From: CAWAXW01 sp963786155
Lineage (GTDB): Bacteria; Actinomycetota; CADDZG01; WHSQ01
Reading direction: 5' to 3'
Length of the DNA stretch: 64,000 nt
NCBI GenBank assembly: GCA_963786155.1
Contig: CAWAXW010000006.1
Coordinates: forward strand, 3,038,001 to 3,102,000
The notes under the pieces: generated by a model
Seen by the model: only the letters and a program-made list of their open reading frames with translations
Databases searched by the model: none
What the model was told of the DNA's origin: nothing
Made by a program: the position numbers and the translations under genes
Part shown: positions 28,830 to 38,065 of the stretch, piece by piece
Numbering within the stretch: the first letter of the stretch is position 1
Layout: every line of letters starts with the position of its first letter

Positions 28830-29568
28830 ACCCCTTCGTAGCGAGCAACCACAGGAACCTGGCGTTGCCGACCAGATAGCGCTTCCATAGACGCCCCGGC
28901 TCGGATGCGAGCCGGTGGAGCCATTGCAAACCCGAACGCTTCATCCACTCTGGGGCTTCCTTGACGGTTCCGCCGATGAAATCGAAAGCGGCCCCCACTC
29001 CTGCAAGCGCCGGCGCGTGGAGATGGCTTCTCATCGTCTGCATCCACAACTCTTGCTTGGGGTGGCCGAGGCCGACCCAGACGACGTCGGGGCGCGCCGC
29101 GTTGATCGATCTCGATGGCTTGGGTATCCACCGCGCCGGGCTCCAACATCGGAGGCGAATGGGCGCCGGCCACGTCCAACCGGGGATGCTTCTCCTTGAG
29201 CGTCTCGACCATCGTCTCCGCGACCCAGGCGCGCCTCCATAGAAGAAATGACGCAGGTTCGGAACCTGATCCAAAACCGCGCGCAGGAAGTCGGGGCCGT
29301 ACACGCGCTCGACCTTGGACTCCGACCGGCGATTGCCCAACCAAACGAGCGGCATGCCGTCGGGCGTCACGAGTGTCGCCTCGTTTATCGCGTGTCGCAC
29401 ATTCGCGTCGTCTTGCGCGCTGAGCACGGAGCTGACGGTACAGAAGACGAGGTAGCCGGAGGCTTTCTCCTTCACGAGGTCCTGAAGGGCAGCGACAGCC
29501 GAGTCCATCGTCAGTGGGTCGATCCCGACACCCAGGACATCGAATCTTGGAGAGCGGCCCGATGTCAC
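28804..29568 (-). CDS. WecG/TagA/CpsF family glycosyltransferase (two compensating frame breaks)
   Basis: The family transfers N-acetylmannosamine or a related sugar to lipid-linked precursors of teichoic acid or other surface glycans. The ends are in one frame (LGVGIDPLTMDSAVAAL, TPDGMPLVW, YGPDF; WVGLGHPKQELWM, GVGAAFDFIGGTVKEAP). Between about 29225 and 29110 the conserved text is in another frame (VAETMVETLKEKHPRLDVAG). One base lost and one gained explain this. Total length of 254 residues is normal. Its 3' end overlaps the convergent sugar dehydrogenase gene by 26 bases; both suit cell-surface glycan synthesis. Confidence 0.85.
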   Translation of the reverse strand: MTSGRSPRFDVLGVGIDPLTMDSAVAALQDLVKEKASGYLVFCTVSSVLSAQDDANVRHAINEATLVTPDGMPLVWLGNRRSESKVERVYGPDFLRAVLDQVPNLRHFFYGGAPGSRRRWSRRSRRSIPGWTWPAPIRLRCWSPARWIPKPSRSINAARPDVVWVGLGHPKQELWMQTMRSHLHAPALAGVGAAFDFIGGTVKEAPEWMKRSGLQWLHRLASEPGRLWKRYLVGNARFLWLLATKGSTRRRGGP

Positions 29569-29574
29569 CGCCGC

Positions 29575-30042
29575 TCAGGAATCGGTCTTGAACCGGGCCG
29601 TGGCGATGTAGTCGCCGGATGGAAGGTCGAAATGGAATTTCACCCGGCCGTTCTTTTGACCTTTCTTCGGGCGAAGGACGATGCGAGCCTTGCGCTCATC
29701 GGTGAGCACATCGGCCCCCTCGTAGGTCTCGATCTTCAGCTTGAAGACGCCGTCGTATTCGATCGGGCGATCCGCCAACAGTCGAAGAGAGAGGTTGCCG
29801 AGGAGCCGCTCCCCAACATCCGCCCCCTCACGCTCGCGCACGAAGACATGGAATGTGACCTTGTCGTTGCGGTCGAATTTCGTACCCGATGTTGCCTGCT
29901 CGATGTCCCCATCGGAGGCGTTGTAAGTGAACGTGTGGGTGTTGTCGGTGATGTCCCGGCGCTTGCACTTCGGATCGGCCGAGGCGGCGGGAGCCGCGGT
30001 CAGGGCCATCAGGGCCGCAACGAATAGGGAAATCGCCCTCAT
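29575..30042 (-). CDS. Small secreted protein of unknown function
   Basis: The 155-residue protein has a signal peptide with cleavage near ASADPKC (residue 22). The mature part is Lys/Arg- and Asp-rich, predicted beta, with alternating strands such as VFKLKIETYEGADVL and GRVKFHFDLPSGDYIATARF, suggesting a single Ig-like or jelly-roll domain. No family is recognised. It ends seven bases before the TagA-like gene start, so the two may be co-transcribed. Confidence 0.6.
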   Translation of the reverse strand: MRAISLFVAALMALTAAPAASADPKCKRRDITDNTHTFTYNASDGDIEQATSGTKFDRNDKVTFHVFVREREGADVGERLLGNLSLRLLADRPIEYDGVFKLKIETYEGADVLTDERKARIVLRPKKGQKNGRVKFHFDLPSGDYIATARFKTDS

Positions 30043-30234
30043 GGTGCAAACACCTCCATCTCGCCCATCTTGTCCATACCCTCTGGCAACGGGCCCAAGA
30101 GGGATGTGGCATGCGTCACAGATAGGCGGTGTCCAGTCTACGGACCGCCGGCGCCTATGACGACGTGTCGCAAAACACCTTGTTTAGCCGGGGGAGTGGC
30201 ACGATGCTTGGGCATTGGAGGTGCCGCCAGAGGG

Positions 30235-32364
30235 ATGAGAAAGAACCGAACGTCGATACGCGTCCGCAGGGCGATGCTCGCGGCCGGTCTGCTGGCCGGG
30301 GGCCTCGCAGCCATGCCCGCCGCCGATGCCGCCTTCCCGGGAGGCAACGGCAGGATCGTGTTCCAACGGAGCACCGGGTCATCCGACGTGTTCTCGATGG
30401 AGCCCGACGGCTCGGATCAGAGGCTCTTGACCAATACGGTGGTCCACGACCTCGACCCTGAGTTCTCTGCAGACGGGGCGCGGGTCACCTTCTCCGGGGA
30501 CGGCGACATCTGGGTCGTGAACGCCGACGGTTCGGGCGTTCGCAACGTGACGAACAGCCCGGGCGTGGGTGACATCGACCCCGTTTGGTCACCCGACGGC
30601 ACCAAGATCGCCTTTATGAGCGACAGGGCCGGCAACGCCGATGTCTACGTGATCAATACCAACGGGACTGGCGAGGTTCGTCTGACGGATCATGAAGACT
30701 TCGACGGATATCCGGCATGGTCGCCTAATGGCCAGACGATCGCGTTCACGAGCAATCGCAACCCCGGAGGGGGAACGGGCATCTACACCATGAACGCGAC
30801 GTCGGGCGAACCCGAGGCTCTGTTGGTCAATACGTCGGTCATCAACGTCTATCAAGACTGGTCTCCCGATTCGTCGACGATCGCTTACAACAGCCAGGGC
30901 GAGATCACCACGATCGCTGCGTCGGGCGGGGGACCCGTGAAGCTGACAACGGGGGCCCAAGCGGTCTTCGGCCTGAGCTATTCGCCGGACGGCGGATCGA
31001 TCGCCTACACGAGTGGCCGCTCCGGCGACAACGAGGTCTACGTGATGCCCGCCTCCGGCGCCACGCTCGGAGCCAACATCACCAACTCGCCCTCAACCGA
31101 CGACCGGCAACCGGACTGGGGCGTCGTGTGCCAATCGTGCTCTGGCCCGATCGACCTGACGACCTGGACGCGCCAGGGCCCGACAGCCAACGGCTCTTGG
31201 ACCCGCGCGTCAAACGACTCCGAGGTCTTCCAGTCCAGCAACGATCCGCCCTCGTTCTTCGTGTCCCCGGGCAACGTGTCGGGACGGATGATCTCGAGCA
31301 CGGTCACCGTCGAGGGCGCAAGCGGCGGGGACGATTTCATCGGCTTCGTGTTCGGGTACACGTCGCCGGTCGATTCGGGCTCCGGCAATCCCTGCGACAC
31401 ACCTACCTGTCCCAACGACTATCTGTTGATCGACTGGAAAGGACAGGGTCAAACGTTCGGCGGCTTTACTGCGCAAGAGGGCATGGCGGTCACGCGCGTG
31501 AGTGGGTCTTTCGACCTTCAGGCCGCGTCCTCGCCCACCTTCTGGGGGCACGAGGATCGTGCGGACTTCGATGTCCTTGCGACGGACTACGGAGAGGGTA
31601 AGGGCTGGCGCCGGGACGTTCCGTATCGGTTCGACATCTTCTATTCGACCGACCGCCTCCTGGTGCAACGGGACGGCACGACCATCTTCGACATACCAGG
31701 CCCGCACCCAACGGGCCGTGCCGGCTTCTACAACTACTCGCAGCCGGGCGTCCGCTATTCGAACGTCGCGCGCCAGGCGGTGATCTCGGGGACGTCGCAG
31801 AACGACTCGCTCACCGGGACCGATGGAGACGACCTGATCTTTGGCGGTGGTGGCGACGATGTGATCGATGGTGGTGGTGGAGACGACGTGATCTTCGGCG
31901 ACGGCGGAGACGACATCATCTCGGGTGGCGACGGCAATGACACCCTGGTTGGGGAGAGTCCTCCCACGGCCGAGCGGCGCGCGCGGCTACAGGATGGTGA
32001 GACTTCTAACGACACGATCAACGGCGACGCCGGAGAGGATTCGGTAGTCGGTGGGCTCGGCAACGACGTGTTGGACGGCGGCGCCGGGAACGACAACGTG
32101 GACGGGGACGAAGGGAAGGACAAGATGTCCGGCGGGTCCGGAATCGACGTCCTGCACGGACTTGCAGGCCCGGATCGAGTATTGGGAGGGCCGGGTAACG
32201 ACAAGGTGTGGGGCGAGGACGCAGACGACCGGTTGTTCGGCAACGACGGCAACGACGAGCTCTACGGCCTCAAAGGCAAGAAGGACATCTGCACGCAGGG
32301 CAAGGGAAGCGGCCGCCTGCACGGCTGCGAGTTCCTCGCTCCCGGCAAACGCAACAACATGTGA
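30235..32364 (+). CDS. Secreted TolB-propeller / TSP-C-like / RTX protein ending in KRNNM
   Basis: The ATG at 30235 gives 709 residues with a signal peptide (cleavage after AADA). Residues about 35-330 are a TolB-type propeller with repeated WSPDGTKIAF-like blades. About 335-510 resemble the thrombospondin C-terminal domain (DDFIGFVFGY, YLLIDWKGQGQ). From about 516 come two blocks of glycine/aspartate nonapeptides (GGGGDDVIDGG) split by a 25-residue Arg-rich insert, as in calcium-binding RTX proteins. The protein ends with a Cys pair and KRNNM. No type I secretion genes are nearby, and the signal peptide points to Sec export. The C-terminal module recurs at 39357-41237 and 44902-47415. Confidence 0.82.
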   Translation: MRKNRTSIRVRRAMLAAGLLAGGLAAMPAADAAFPGGNGRIVFQRSTGSSDVFSMEPDGSDQRLLTNTVVHDLDPEFSADGARVTFSGDGDIWVVNADGSGVRNVTNSPGVGDIDPVWSPDGTKIAFMSDRAGNADVYVINTNGTGEVRLTDHEDFDGYPAWSPNGQTIAFTSNRNPGGGTGIYTMNATSGEPEALLVNTSVINVYQDWSPDSSTIAYNSQGEITTIAASGGGPVKLTTGAQAVFGLSYSPDGGSIAYTSGRSGDNEVYVMPASGATLGANITNSPSTDDRQPDWGVVCQSCSGPIDLTTWTRQGPTANGSWTRASNDSEVFQSSNDPPSFFVSPGNVSGRMISSTVTVEGASGGDDFIGFVFGYTSPVDSGSGNPCDTPTCPNDYLLIDWKGQGQTFGGFTAQEGMAVTRVSGSFDLQAASSPTFWGHEDRADFDVLATDYGEGKGWRRDVPYRFDIFYSTDRLLVQRDGTTIFDIPGPHPTGRAGFYNYSQPGVRYSNVARQAVISGTSQNDSLTGTDGDDLIFGGGGDDVIDGGGGDDVIFGDGGDDIISGGDGNDTLVGESPPTAERRARLQDGETSNDTINGDAGEDSVVGGLGNDVLDGGAGNDNVDGDEGKDKMSGGSGIDVLHGLAGPDRVLGGPGNDKVWGEDADDRLFGNDGNDELYGLKGKKDICTQGKGSGRLHGCEFLAPGKRNNM

Positions 32365-32392
32365 TTGCTCGCGTGGTAGGTAAGCTGCCGCG

Positions 32393-32911
32393 ATGAAGGA
32401 CTCTCCCGAAGCCACCGCCCAAGCACCTGAAGTGGTCATGCCGGGCTCGCAGCAGGACGAGGCCGAGAGCTCGAATGATGCGATCCACCACCCGGCCAAG
32501 GTCATGCGCATCGCGGCCATGGCGCGTCAGCTCCTGGAAGAGGTCAGGCTCGCCCCACTAGACGATGCCTCGCGCAACCGCTTGCGTGAGATCTACGTGA
32601 CGTCCATAAAGGAGCTTGCCGAGGTCTTGTCCGACGACCTCAAGGAAGAGCTCGAACGACTGAGTCTGCCTTTCGACCAAGAAGCCCCGAGCGATGCCGA
32701 GCTACGCGTCGCTCACGCCCAACTCGTCGGCTGGCTCGAAGGCCTGTTCCACGGCATCCAGGCCATGATGTTCGCCCAGCAGATGGAGAGCCGCCAACGC
32801 CTCGAAGAGATGCGCCGCCGATCGCTGATGCCCGGGAGCCCGCCACACCCCGGACAGACCGACGAACCACCAGTTCCCGGCGAAGGAGAGCGGCCCGGCA
32901 CGTACCTTTGA
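32393..32911 (+). CDS. bpa: Bacterial proteasome activator Bpa/PafE
   Basis: Bpa forms a dodecameric ring that opens the 20S proteasome without ATP. The 172-residue protein has the family core HPAKVMRIAAMARQLLEEVRLAPLD, RNRLREIYVTSIKEL and AELRVAHAQLVGWLEGLFHGIQ. The C-terminus GTYL matches the GQYL docking motif of the mycobacterial protein with Thr for Gln. An N-terminal disordered acidic tail is usual. This implies a proteasome in the organism; its genes are not in the window. Confidence 0.92.
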   Translation: MKDSPEATAQAPEVVMPGSQQDEAESSNDAIHHPAKVMRIAAMARQLLEEVRLAPLDDASRNRLREIYVTSIKELAEVLSDDLKEELERLSLPFDQEAPSDAELRVAHAQLVGWLEGLFHGIQAMMFAQQMESRQRLEEMRRRSLMPGSPPHPGQTDEPPVPGEGERPGTYL

Positions 32912-32973
32912 TCGTCTCGGGATCGTGACGCAGGCCACAGACTTCACACCTGACCCGGGCGTACGATGTGCAA

Positions 32974-33309
32974 ATGGAGCTGGACGCACTCATCACCACG
33001 GCTTTCCTCACTCTCTGGACGAGCGGCCTTACAGCCTTGATCTTCCAGCGCTTCCGATCGATGGATGATCGATTCGACCGTGTCGATATCCGTATCGACA
33101 GACTCGAGGACCGTTTCGAGGCGCGCTTCGACAGGATGGAGGATCGCTTCGACAAGGTCGACGATCGGTTCAACAGAGTCGACGATCGGTTCATGGGGAT
33201 CGAGGGGCGATTCAATGGGATCGCGGGTCAGATCGCGGCCCTGAGGGGTGACGTCACTCATATTGCGATCGCTTTAGGAGTGGAACGAAAGAAAGCCTCC
33301 GGCGACTAG
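32974..33309 (+). CDS. Membrane-anchored heptad-repeat coiled-coil protein
   Basis: The 111-residue protein (a GTG at 32968 is an alternative start) has one N-terminal hydrophobic helix (residues about 5-25). A strongly repetitive coiled coil follows, with a seven-residue unit close to DDRFDRV repeated about eleven times. The end is GDVTHIAIALGVE. The repeat DNA (GATCG.TTCGA) is also visibly periodic at 21 bases. Similar short proteins are often left as hypothetical. Its TAG overlaps the stop of the opposing dehydrogenase gene by four bases. Confidence 0.6.
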   Translation: MELDALITTAFLTLWTSGLTALIFQRFRSMDDRFDRVDIRIDRLEDRFEARFDRMEDRFDKVDDRFNRVDDRFMGIEGRFNGIAGQIAALRGDVTHIAIALGVERKKASGD

Positions 33310-34352
33310 CGCGCTACGAAGCGGAAGATCCCCGACGTTGTCATGAAGTAGAGGTAGCCGCCGGGGCCCTTTGAGACGTCGGTGATGCTCGAGCCTCCGT
33401 CGTAGATGATCCGATCCTTCTTCACGCGTGTTGCCTTGTCGTTCATGAGGATGCGGTGGACGCGGCCCCCGCCGTACTCGGCAACGTATAGGTCGTTGTT
33501 CAACGATTTCGTTCGTCCGCGGTACCAGGTCGGGTCGGCGGGCACGATGATGTTGCTCCAGCGCACGAGTGGCCCCCTCGGGTCGGAGCCGACACCTTTC
33601 GTCCCGCACTGGTAGTTCGATCCCCACCCGTAGTTGCGTCCTCGCTTGATCCTGTTCAGCTCGTCGTCACAACTCGGCCCGTTCTCGGTCTCGAAGAGCA
33701 TCTTGGTGCCGGGCTTGTGGGCAAGACCGAATGGGTTCCGATGGCCGTAGCTCCAGACCGCGTTACCGAATGGGTTGTTCTTCGGAATGGAACCATCGGG
33801 GTTGAGTCGCAGGATCTTCCCCAGCCGGCTCCCGCGGTCCTGAGCCTGACTCGGGTCGTGTAGCTCGCCCGTCGAGACGAAGAGATGACCGGCCATGAAC
33901 TCGAGCTGGCCCCCGTTGTGATACCCGGTAGTCGAAGGCATCTTGAGGATGTGGTCCGGCTTGCGGCAGCGGTTGTTGCGGACCTTGAAGCGCGTGACTC
34001 TATTTTCCTCCGGAGCCGAGTTCGTGTAGTAGACGTAAAGGAAGTGGTTGCGCTTGAACTTCGGGTGGAGCGCGATCCCGAGGGCCCCCCGCTCGCCATC
34101 GTTGCGAACGTCGAGGTCGACGCACGGGCGGCCGAGGAGCTTGCGGCCTTTCATGACACGTATCCGGCCGGAGTCCTTCTCGGTGAAGTAGATGGTCTTG
34201 GTCCCCGGAACCCAGGCCATGTCTACCGGAAAGCTCAGACCGCCCTGGTAGGTCTGGACCTTCAAGCCCTTCGGCAGCGCCCGCGACGCCGGGGCCGATG
34301 AGAGGAGCGAGGCCAGAAGGCCGGCGGTGAGGACGATCGCAAGCCTGCGCAC
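33306..34352 (-). CDS. Secreted PQQ-dependent sugar dehydrogenase-like propeller
   Basis: The 348-residue protein has a signal peptide and a six-bladed propeller like soluble glucose/sorbosone dehydrogenases. Motifs seen are FTEKDSGRIRVM, GERGALGIALHPKF, GYHNGGQLEF with the catalytic His, GKILRLNPDGSIP, SYGHRNPFGLA and ETENGPSCDDELNRI. These enzymes oxidise sugars in the periplasm or cell wall using PQQ; many relatives have no proven activity. It is convergent with the coiled-coil gene, and tRNA-Ser(GCU) lies upstream on the other strand. Confidence 0.82.
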   Translation of the reverse strand: MRRLAIVLTAGLLASLLSSAPASRALPKGLKVQTYQGGLSFPVDMAWVPGTKTIYFTEKDSGRIRVMKGRKLLGRPCVDLDVRNDGERGALGIALHPKFKRNHFLYVYYTNSAPEENRVTRFKVRNNRCRKPDHILKMPSTTGYHNGGQLEFMAGHLFVSTGELHDPSQAQDRGSRLGKILRLNPDGSIPKNNPFGNAVWSYGHRNPFGLAHKPGTKMLFETENGPSCDDELNRIKRGRNYGWGSNYQCGTKGVGSDPRGPLVRWSNIIVPADPTWYRGRTKSLNNDLYVAEYGGGRVHRILMNDKATRVKKDRIIYDGGSSITDVSKGPGGYLYFMTTSGIFRFVAR

Positions 34353-34393
34353 CGGGGCACGATAGCCCCTCTCGTATCATTCGTGGGCAGCGA

Positions 34394-34482
34394 GGAGGCG
34401 TGCCCGAGCGGCCGAAGGGAGCGCACTGCTAATGCGTTAAGGGGGGCAACCTCCTTCCAGGGTTCAAATCCCTGCGCCTCCG
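34394..34482 (+). tRNA. tRNA-Ser(GCU)
   Basis: The acceptor GGAGGCG (34394-34400) pairs with CGCCTCC (34475-34481). The anticodon loop CTGCTAA reads GCU, and a long GC-rich variable arm follows. The T arm CAGGG-TTCAAAT-CCCTG is perfect. A TATCAT box lies 14 bases upstream and may be the -10 element. No CCA is encoded. Confidence 0.95.
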
Positions 34483-34483
34483 C

Positions 34484-36502
34484 TTAGTGAGTTCGGATCG
34501 GATAAGGCTTCGAGCGCCCCGCCCGGTGGTCTTCGTCCTGCTTGGGCCAGGTAGCCCGGAAGACGGCCCGCTTGAAGTCGGCGCGGACCCGGAAGGTGAC
34601 TTCACAGCTTCGGTCGGTCTTCGCGTGGTCGATCGTTCGGTAGCCATCACCTTGGCGGCGCTTGAGCACGATCTTCGTCCCCGCGTGGCCCTTGCACTCC
34701 CTCAGACGGGCCGTGAACGTGAACCGATCCCCACGGCTCGGAGTGCTGTCCGATGACCGGAGAGTCAGCCGGGGACCCGGTAGCCGCTCCGGCGGAGCCT
34801 GGCCACCGCCGATCCCGAACAACGTGCCCGGCTTGGCCGGCGCATCGACGACAGGAAGGCGCAGCTGAGTCTGTCCATCCGCCCAGTCGATCTGGATCAT
34901 CGGGCAGCCGGGCGCCTCGCATGGATAGGGCTTGGGAACGTTCCACTCGGTTATCTCGGTGGAGATGTTCAGACCGATCGTGTGGCCCTTCTCGAACGTG
35001 TAGTCCTGTGGCTTCTCGACGATCGTCATGCCGAAGGACTTCCCCGGCTCGATCGGGTCTCGTTGCTTGCGACCGTTCTGCAGATAGCGCGAGTCGAGCC
35101 ATCCCCGCGTCGCTGAGAAGGCTTGTCCTTCCGGGTTCACGTCCACAACTGTGGGTGTCAACGTCAACCATTCGCGCTGGACCGTGGAGAACACGCGCAC
35201 CTCGGCTTCGCCGAAGATCCGCACCTTGCGCTCGAGCGGAGGGGTCTCGAACCAGAACCACGACGCGTTGTCGTGGCGATCTTCATTGGCGGTGACCTCA
35301 CTGTTCTGGTTCGTCGAGGTGAACTGGGCGACGGGCGCGTCATCGCCGGCATTGGGCTCGAGCGGAAGCAGCTTCCAGGGGTAGTCCTCGGCACCGAACT
35401 TCGTCGATTCCTGCGCGATCAGTTTGACGGTGGTCGTGCGCGGGAACTTGCCTGCGTACCAACCGACCGGTCCGTCGAAGTTGCTCATCTCACTCGTTAC
35501 CGGTGCAAGGTCGTCGATCCCGTTGTCGACTCCCATCAGGTAGTGGTCGAACCAGTCATCGACTGCCTTCGAGTAGTCGCCCCCCGGAGTCCCATGGCCC
35601 GAATAGCGAGTGCCCATATAGAGGACCTTCTTGGGCGAGTTCGTGAGCGCGCGGTAGAGGTTCACCGCTTCCTCTTGTTTGACGTTCCAGTCGCCCCAGT
35701 TGTGAGCGATGAACACCGGGATGTCGATCTTGTCCGCGTCGACGATGTAGTCGCGCTCGAGCCAGAACTCGTCGTAGATCGGCAGATCGCTGTAGCCATG
35801 CTCGGTGTGCTCGATCTCCTCACAGGGCGTCACCGTCGACGAGACCCGGTCCGCGTAGTTGGGGTCTTGTGGGTCGAGCGGTGGCGGGACGGCGAACCCG
35901 AAGTCGAATGCGATCGGGGTATCGAATCCCTCGTCCGAGGGGCTTTCGTTGTTGGCGAGATAGCGGATGGCTCCCGAGTATGCGTACTCGTACCACCTCG
36001 AGATGGCCGCTTGCGGAAGGATGGTCGTCAGGTGGGGTGGTTGTTGGGTAGCCGCTGCGGTCGCCGTCGTTCCGTTGTACGACCCGCCGATCATCGCGAC
36101 CTTGCCGGTCGACCACTCCTGCGTGCCGAGCCACTCGACCAGGTCGTAGCCGGTCTCCTTCTCACGCTTGCCGCCGTAGTCGTAGCAGCCTCCGGAGTTG
36201 CCCGTGCCCACCACGTCGGCGAACGCAACCACGTAACCATTCGCGACGCGACTCCGGTGTGCCGTTCGGCCCAGGACCGAGTAGGGGGAATAGGTGAGGA
36301 TGACGGGCCCCTTAATCATCTTGTCGCCCTGCACCGGGCGAGCGACCTCGACATAGAGGAATCCGTGGCGCGTCTCGACGATGTGGGTCTCGAGCAGGGT
36401 CTCGTAGGGCTGGGCCGCGCTGCTGCCGGAAGAACCGAATAAGAGACTTGAGATCAACACACTCGCCAACACGGTTGCAGTCCGCCGACTTGCTGTGATC
36501 AC
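34484..36502 (-). CDS. Secreted CocE/NonD (X-Pro dipeptidyl-peptidase-like) hydrolase
   Basis: The 672-residue protein has a signal peptide and an S15/CocE catalytic domain. Motifs include YSPYSVLGR, the oxyanion region ADVVGTGNSGG, the nucleophile elbow GGSYNGT, and a GTRYSGHG segment with the likely His. The C-terminal jelly-roll domain (from about 410: VRIFGEAEVRVFST, GHTIGLNISTEI) is typical. An extra beta domain of about 90 residues (LTLRSSDSTPSRGDRFTF) ends the protein. Substrate unknown: proteases, esterases and acylases all share this fold. The stop abuts tRNA-Ser(GCU). Confidence 0.82.
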   Translation of the reverse strand: MITASRRTATVLASVLISSLLFGSSGSSAAQPYETLLETHIVETRHGFLYVEVARPVQGDKMIKGPVILTYSPYSVLGRTAHRSRVANGYVVAFADVVGTGNSGGCYDYGGKREKETGYDLVEWLGTQEWSTGKVAMIGGSYNGTTATAAATQQPPHLTTILPQAAISRWYEYAYSGAIRYLANNESPSDEGFDTPIAFDFGFAVPPPLDPQDPNYADRVSSTVTPCEEIEHTEHGYSDLPIYDEFWLERDYIVDADKIDIPVFIAHNWGDWNVKQEEAVNLYRALTNSPKKVLYMGTRYSGHGTPGGDYSKAVDDWFDHYLMGVDNGIDDLAPVTSEMSNFDGPVGWYAGKFPRTTTVKLIAQESTKFGAEDYPWKLLPLEPNAGDDAPVAQFTSTNQNSEVTANEDRHDNASWFWFETPPLERKVRIFGEAEVRVFSTVQREWLTLTPTVVDVNPEGQAFSATRGWLDSRYLQNGRKQRDPIEPGKSFGMTIVEKPQDYTFEKGHTIGLNISTEITEWNVPKPYPCEAPGCPMIQIDWADGQTQLRLPVVDAPAKPGTLFGIGGGQAPPERLPGPRLTLRSSDSTPSRGDRFTFTARLRECKGHAGTKIVLKRRQGDGYRTIDHAKTDRSCEVTFRVRADFKRAVFRATWPKQDEDHRAGRSKPYPIRTH

Positions 36503-36574
36503 GAGAAGCCCCCTCTGGTCCCTGCTTGGAGCCTACTCCCGTACGCGTAGGCAACGTTAGGGTGGTGGGCTCAG

Positions 36575-36648
36575 GCGCCCGTAGCTCAGTGGATTAGAGC
36601 GTCCGGCTACGGACCGGAAGGTCGGGGGTTCGAATCCCTCCGGGCGTA
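36575..36648 (+). tRNA. tRNA-Arg(ACG)
   Basis: The acceptor GCGCCCG (36575-36581) pairs with CGGGCGT (36641-36647) with one wobble pair. The D arm GCTCAGTGGATTAGAGC, anticodon stem TCCGG/CCGGA and loop CTACGGA are clear. A34 of this tRNA is the classic substrate of TadA, encoded 2.1 kb downstream. No CCA is encoded. Confidence 0.95.
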
Positions 36649-36696
36649 CTTTGGGATGTCGCGGGGCATCGTGGACACCGATCAAGCTTTAGCGGA

Positions 36697-37976
36697 TCAC
36701 CGCAACGAGCTCATGGGCGGGCGCTTGCCGGAGATCCCCAGTGATTTCATGACCGAAGCTTCCGGACGCACGATGAACAGCCCACCGTCCATGTGTCCGA
36801 CCAGGATGTTGCCCGACGGCAAGAATGGGTACGCGGCCCACGCGCCGTTGAAGCTGGGCGAGTCGTCGGTCGGCACGGTGTCGAACCAGGCGACCTCTTT
36901 GAGCTTGCCCTTGTGCGCTTTCTTGAGGTCCAGGATCCGGAAGCCATTGACGTAGTTCGCGTGGAAAAGCGCATCGGCCTCGGAGTAAACGTTGTGATCG
37001 ATCGACATGGACTTCGCGTGCCATGTTGCTGATCAGCTTCGGGCTTTGTAAGACTGCCGACGTCCCAGATGTAGAGTGTCGACGGGAAGCCGAGGCCCGT
37101 CTCGTCGCCTTCGTCGGTCGAGATCAGCGTCGAGTGATCCTTGCTCAGCGCACCGGAATGCGTGTAGGACGCGGTCTCGTAGGTGTTTCGAGAGAGAAGC
37201 ACCGGTTGCTGCGGGTTGGCGGTGACGTCGTAGATCGTCACCGAGTCCTCGTTGAAGTTGAAGCAGATCTCATTGCCTTTGTACTTCTTATCGGGGCCCT
37301 TGTAATTGCGGCAGAGCGAGTCGTGCGTGTAACCGTCATCGGCCATCGCGCCGACCGGAACCGGTGCCAGCGGCTGACTGACGTCGAAGATGACCGGGGT
37401 TCCGACTACGGCACCCGGCCCGTTGAGGAAGATGTGGTTCGTCTCGGGGTTGGAGTCGATCGAGTGCGCGGTACCGATCGGCAACACGACATCGGGCCGC
37501 CACACCGGTAGTGCGGCCTCGGCTCCTCGCAAGCGGTTGAGATCGAAGATCTGAAGTCCACACGGATCGAGGTCGCACACGATGTAGGCGGTGTCGTTGA
37601 GGATCTCGAGCTCCTGCCAGATCAGCACGCCCCCTGGGGCCTTGAGCGGCAAACGCCCGAGGTAGATCGGGGCAAGGGGATCGGTAACGTCGAGGAACTG
37701 CACGCCGTTGGTCGTGCCGAGGATGGCGTATTCCTTCTTGGTCTCCGGGTCGACCCACCCCCAGACATCGGCGACGCCGGCACCACCCATCACCGCTGCA
37801 GGGATGTGTCCAACGAGGTCGATCTTGTGGCAGGGGAACTCCCCGGCCTTGCCGTTCACGCACTTCGCAGGCCCGGTGACTTCTTGGGCCTGGAGGGCCG
37901 GCACCGGTGTGAGCGGGGCGATCAGAGCCACCGCGAAGACGAGCAGGATCAGCTTACGAACGCGAGAAAGTGCCAT
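36697..37976 (-). CDS. Secreted choice-of-anchor B / LVIVD-like propeller protein (one frame break)
   Basis: The ATG at 37976 starts a signal peptide (about 27 residues). The mature protein has CVNGKAGEFPCHKIDLVGHIP, then blades with WGWVDPETKKEYAILGTTNGVQFLDVTDP, which is the signature of the choice-of-anchor B and LVIVD-repeat families of cell-surface propellers. Near 37025 the frame shifts; the new frame continues DHNVYSEADALFHANYVNGFRILDL and ends at 36697. The total is about 426 residues. Role in the cell envelope unknown. Confidence 0.78.
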
Positions 37977-38065
37977 GCCAAGGAGTTCGACGCCGCCTTT
38001 CCCACTCCTTCGCGGCCCCCCCGAACAAGCAGGGCTTATCTGAGGAGGCACTAGGCTGTCGAGCG

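Noticed and set aside
35123..36442. 439-residue plus-strand open frame opposite the CocE-type hydrolase
   Set aside because: The minus-strand gene has a signal peptide and catalytic motifs. The plus frame shows only biased composition.
36575..36648. tRNA with a non-standard acceptor end
   Set aside because: The one wobble pair in the acceptor stem is within normal variation; all arms fold and the anticodon is unambiguous.
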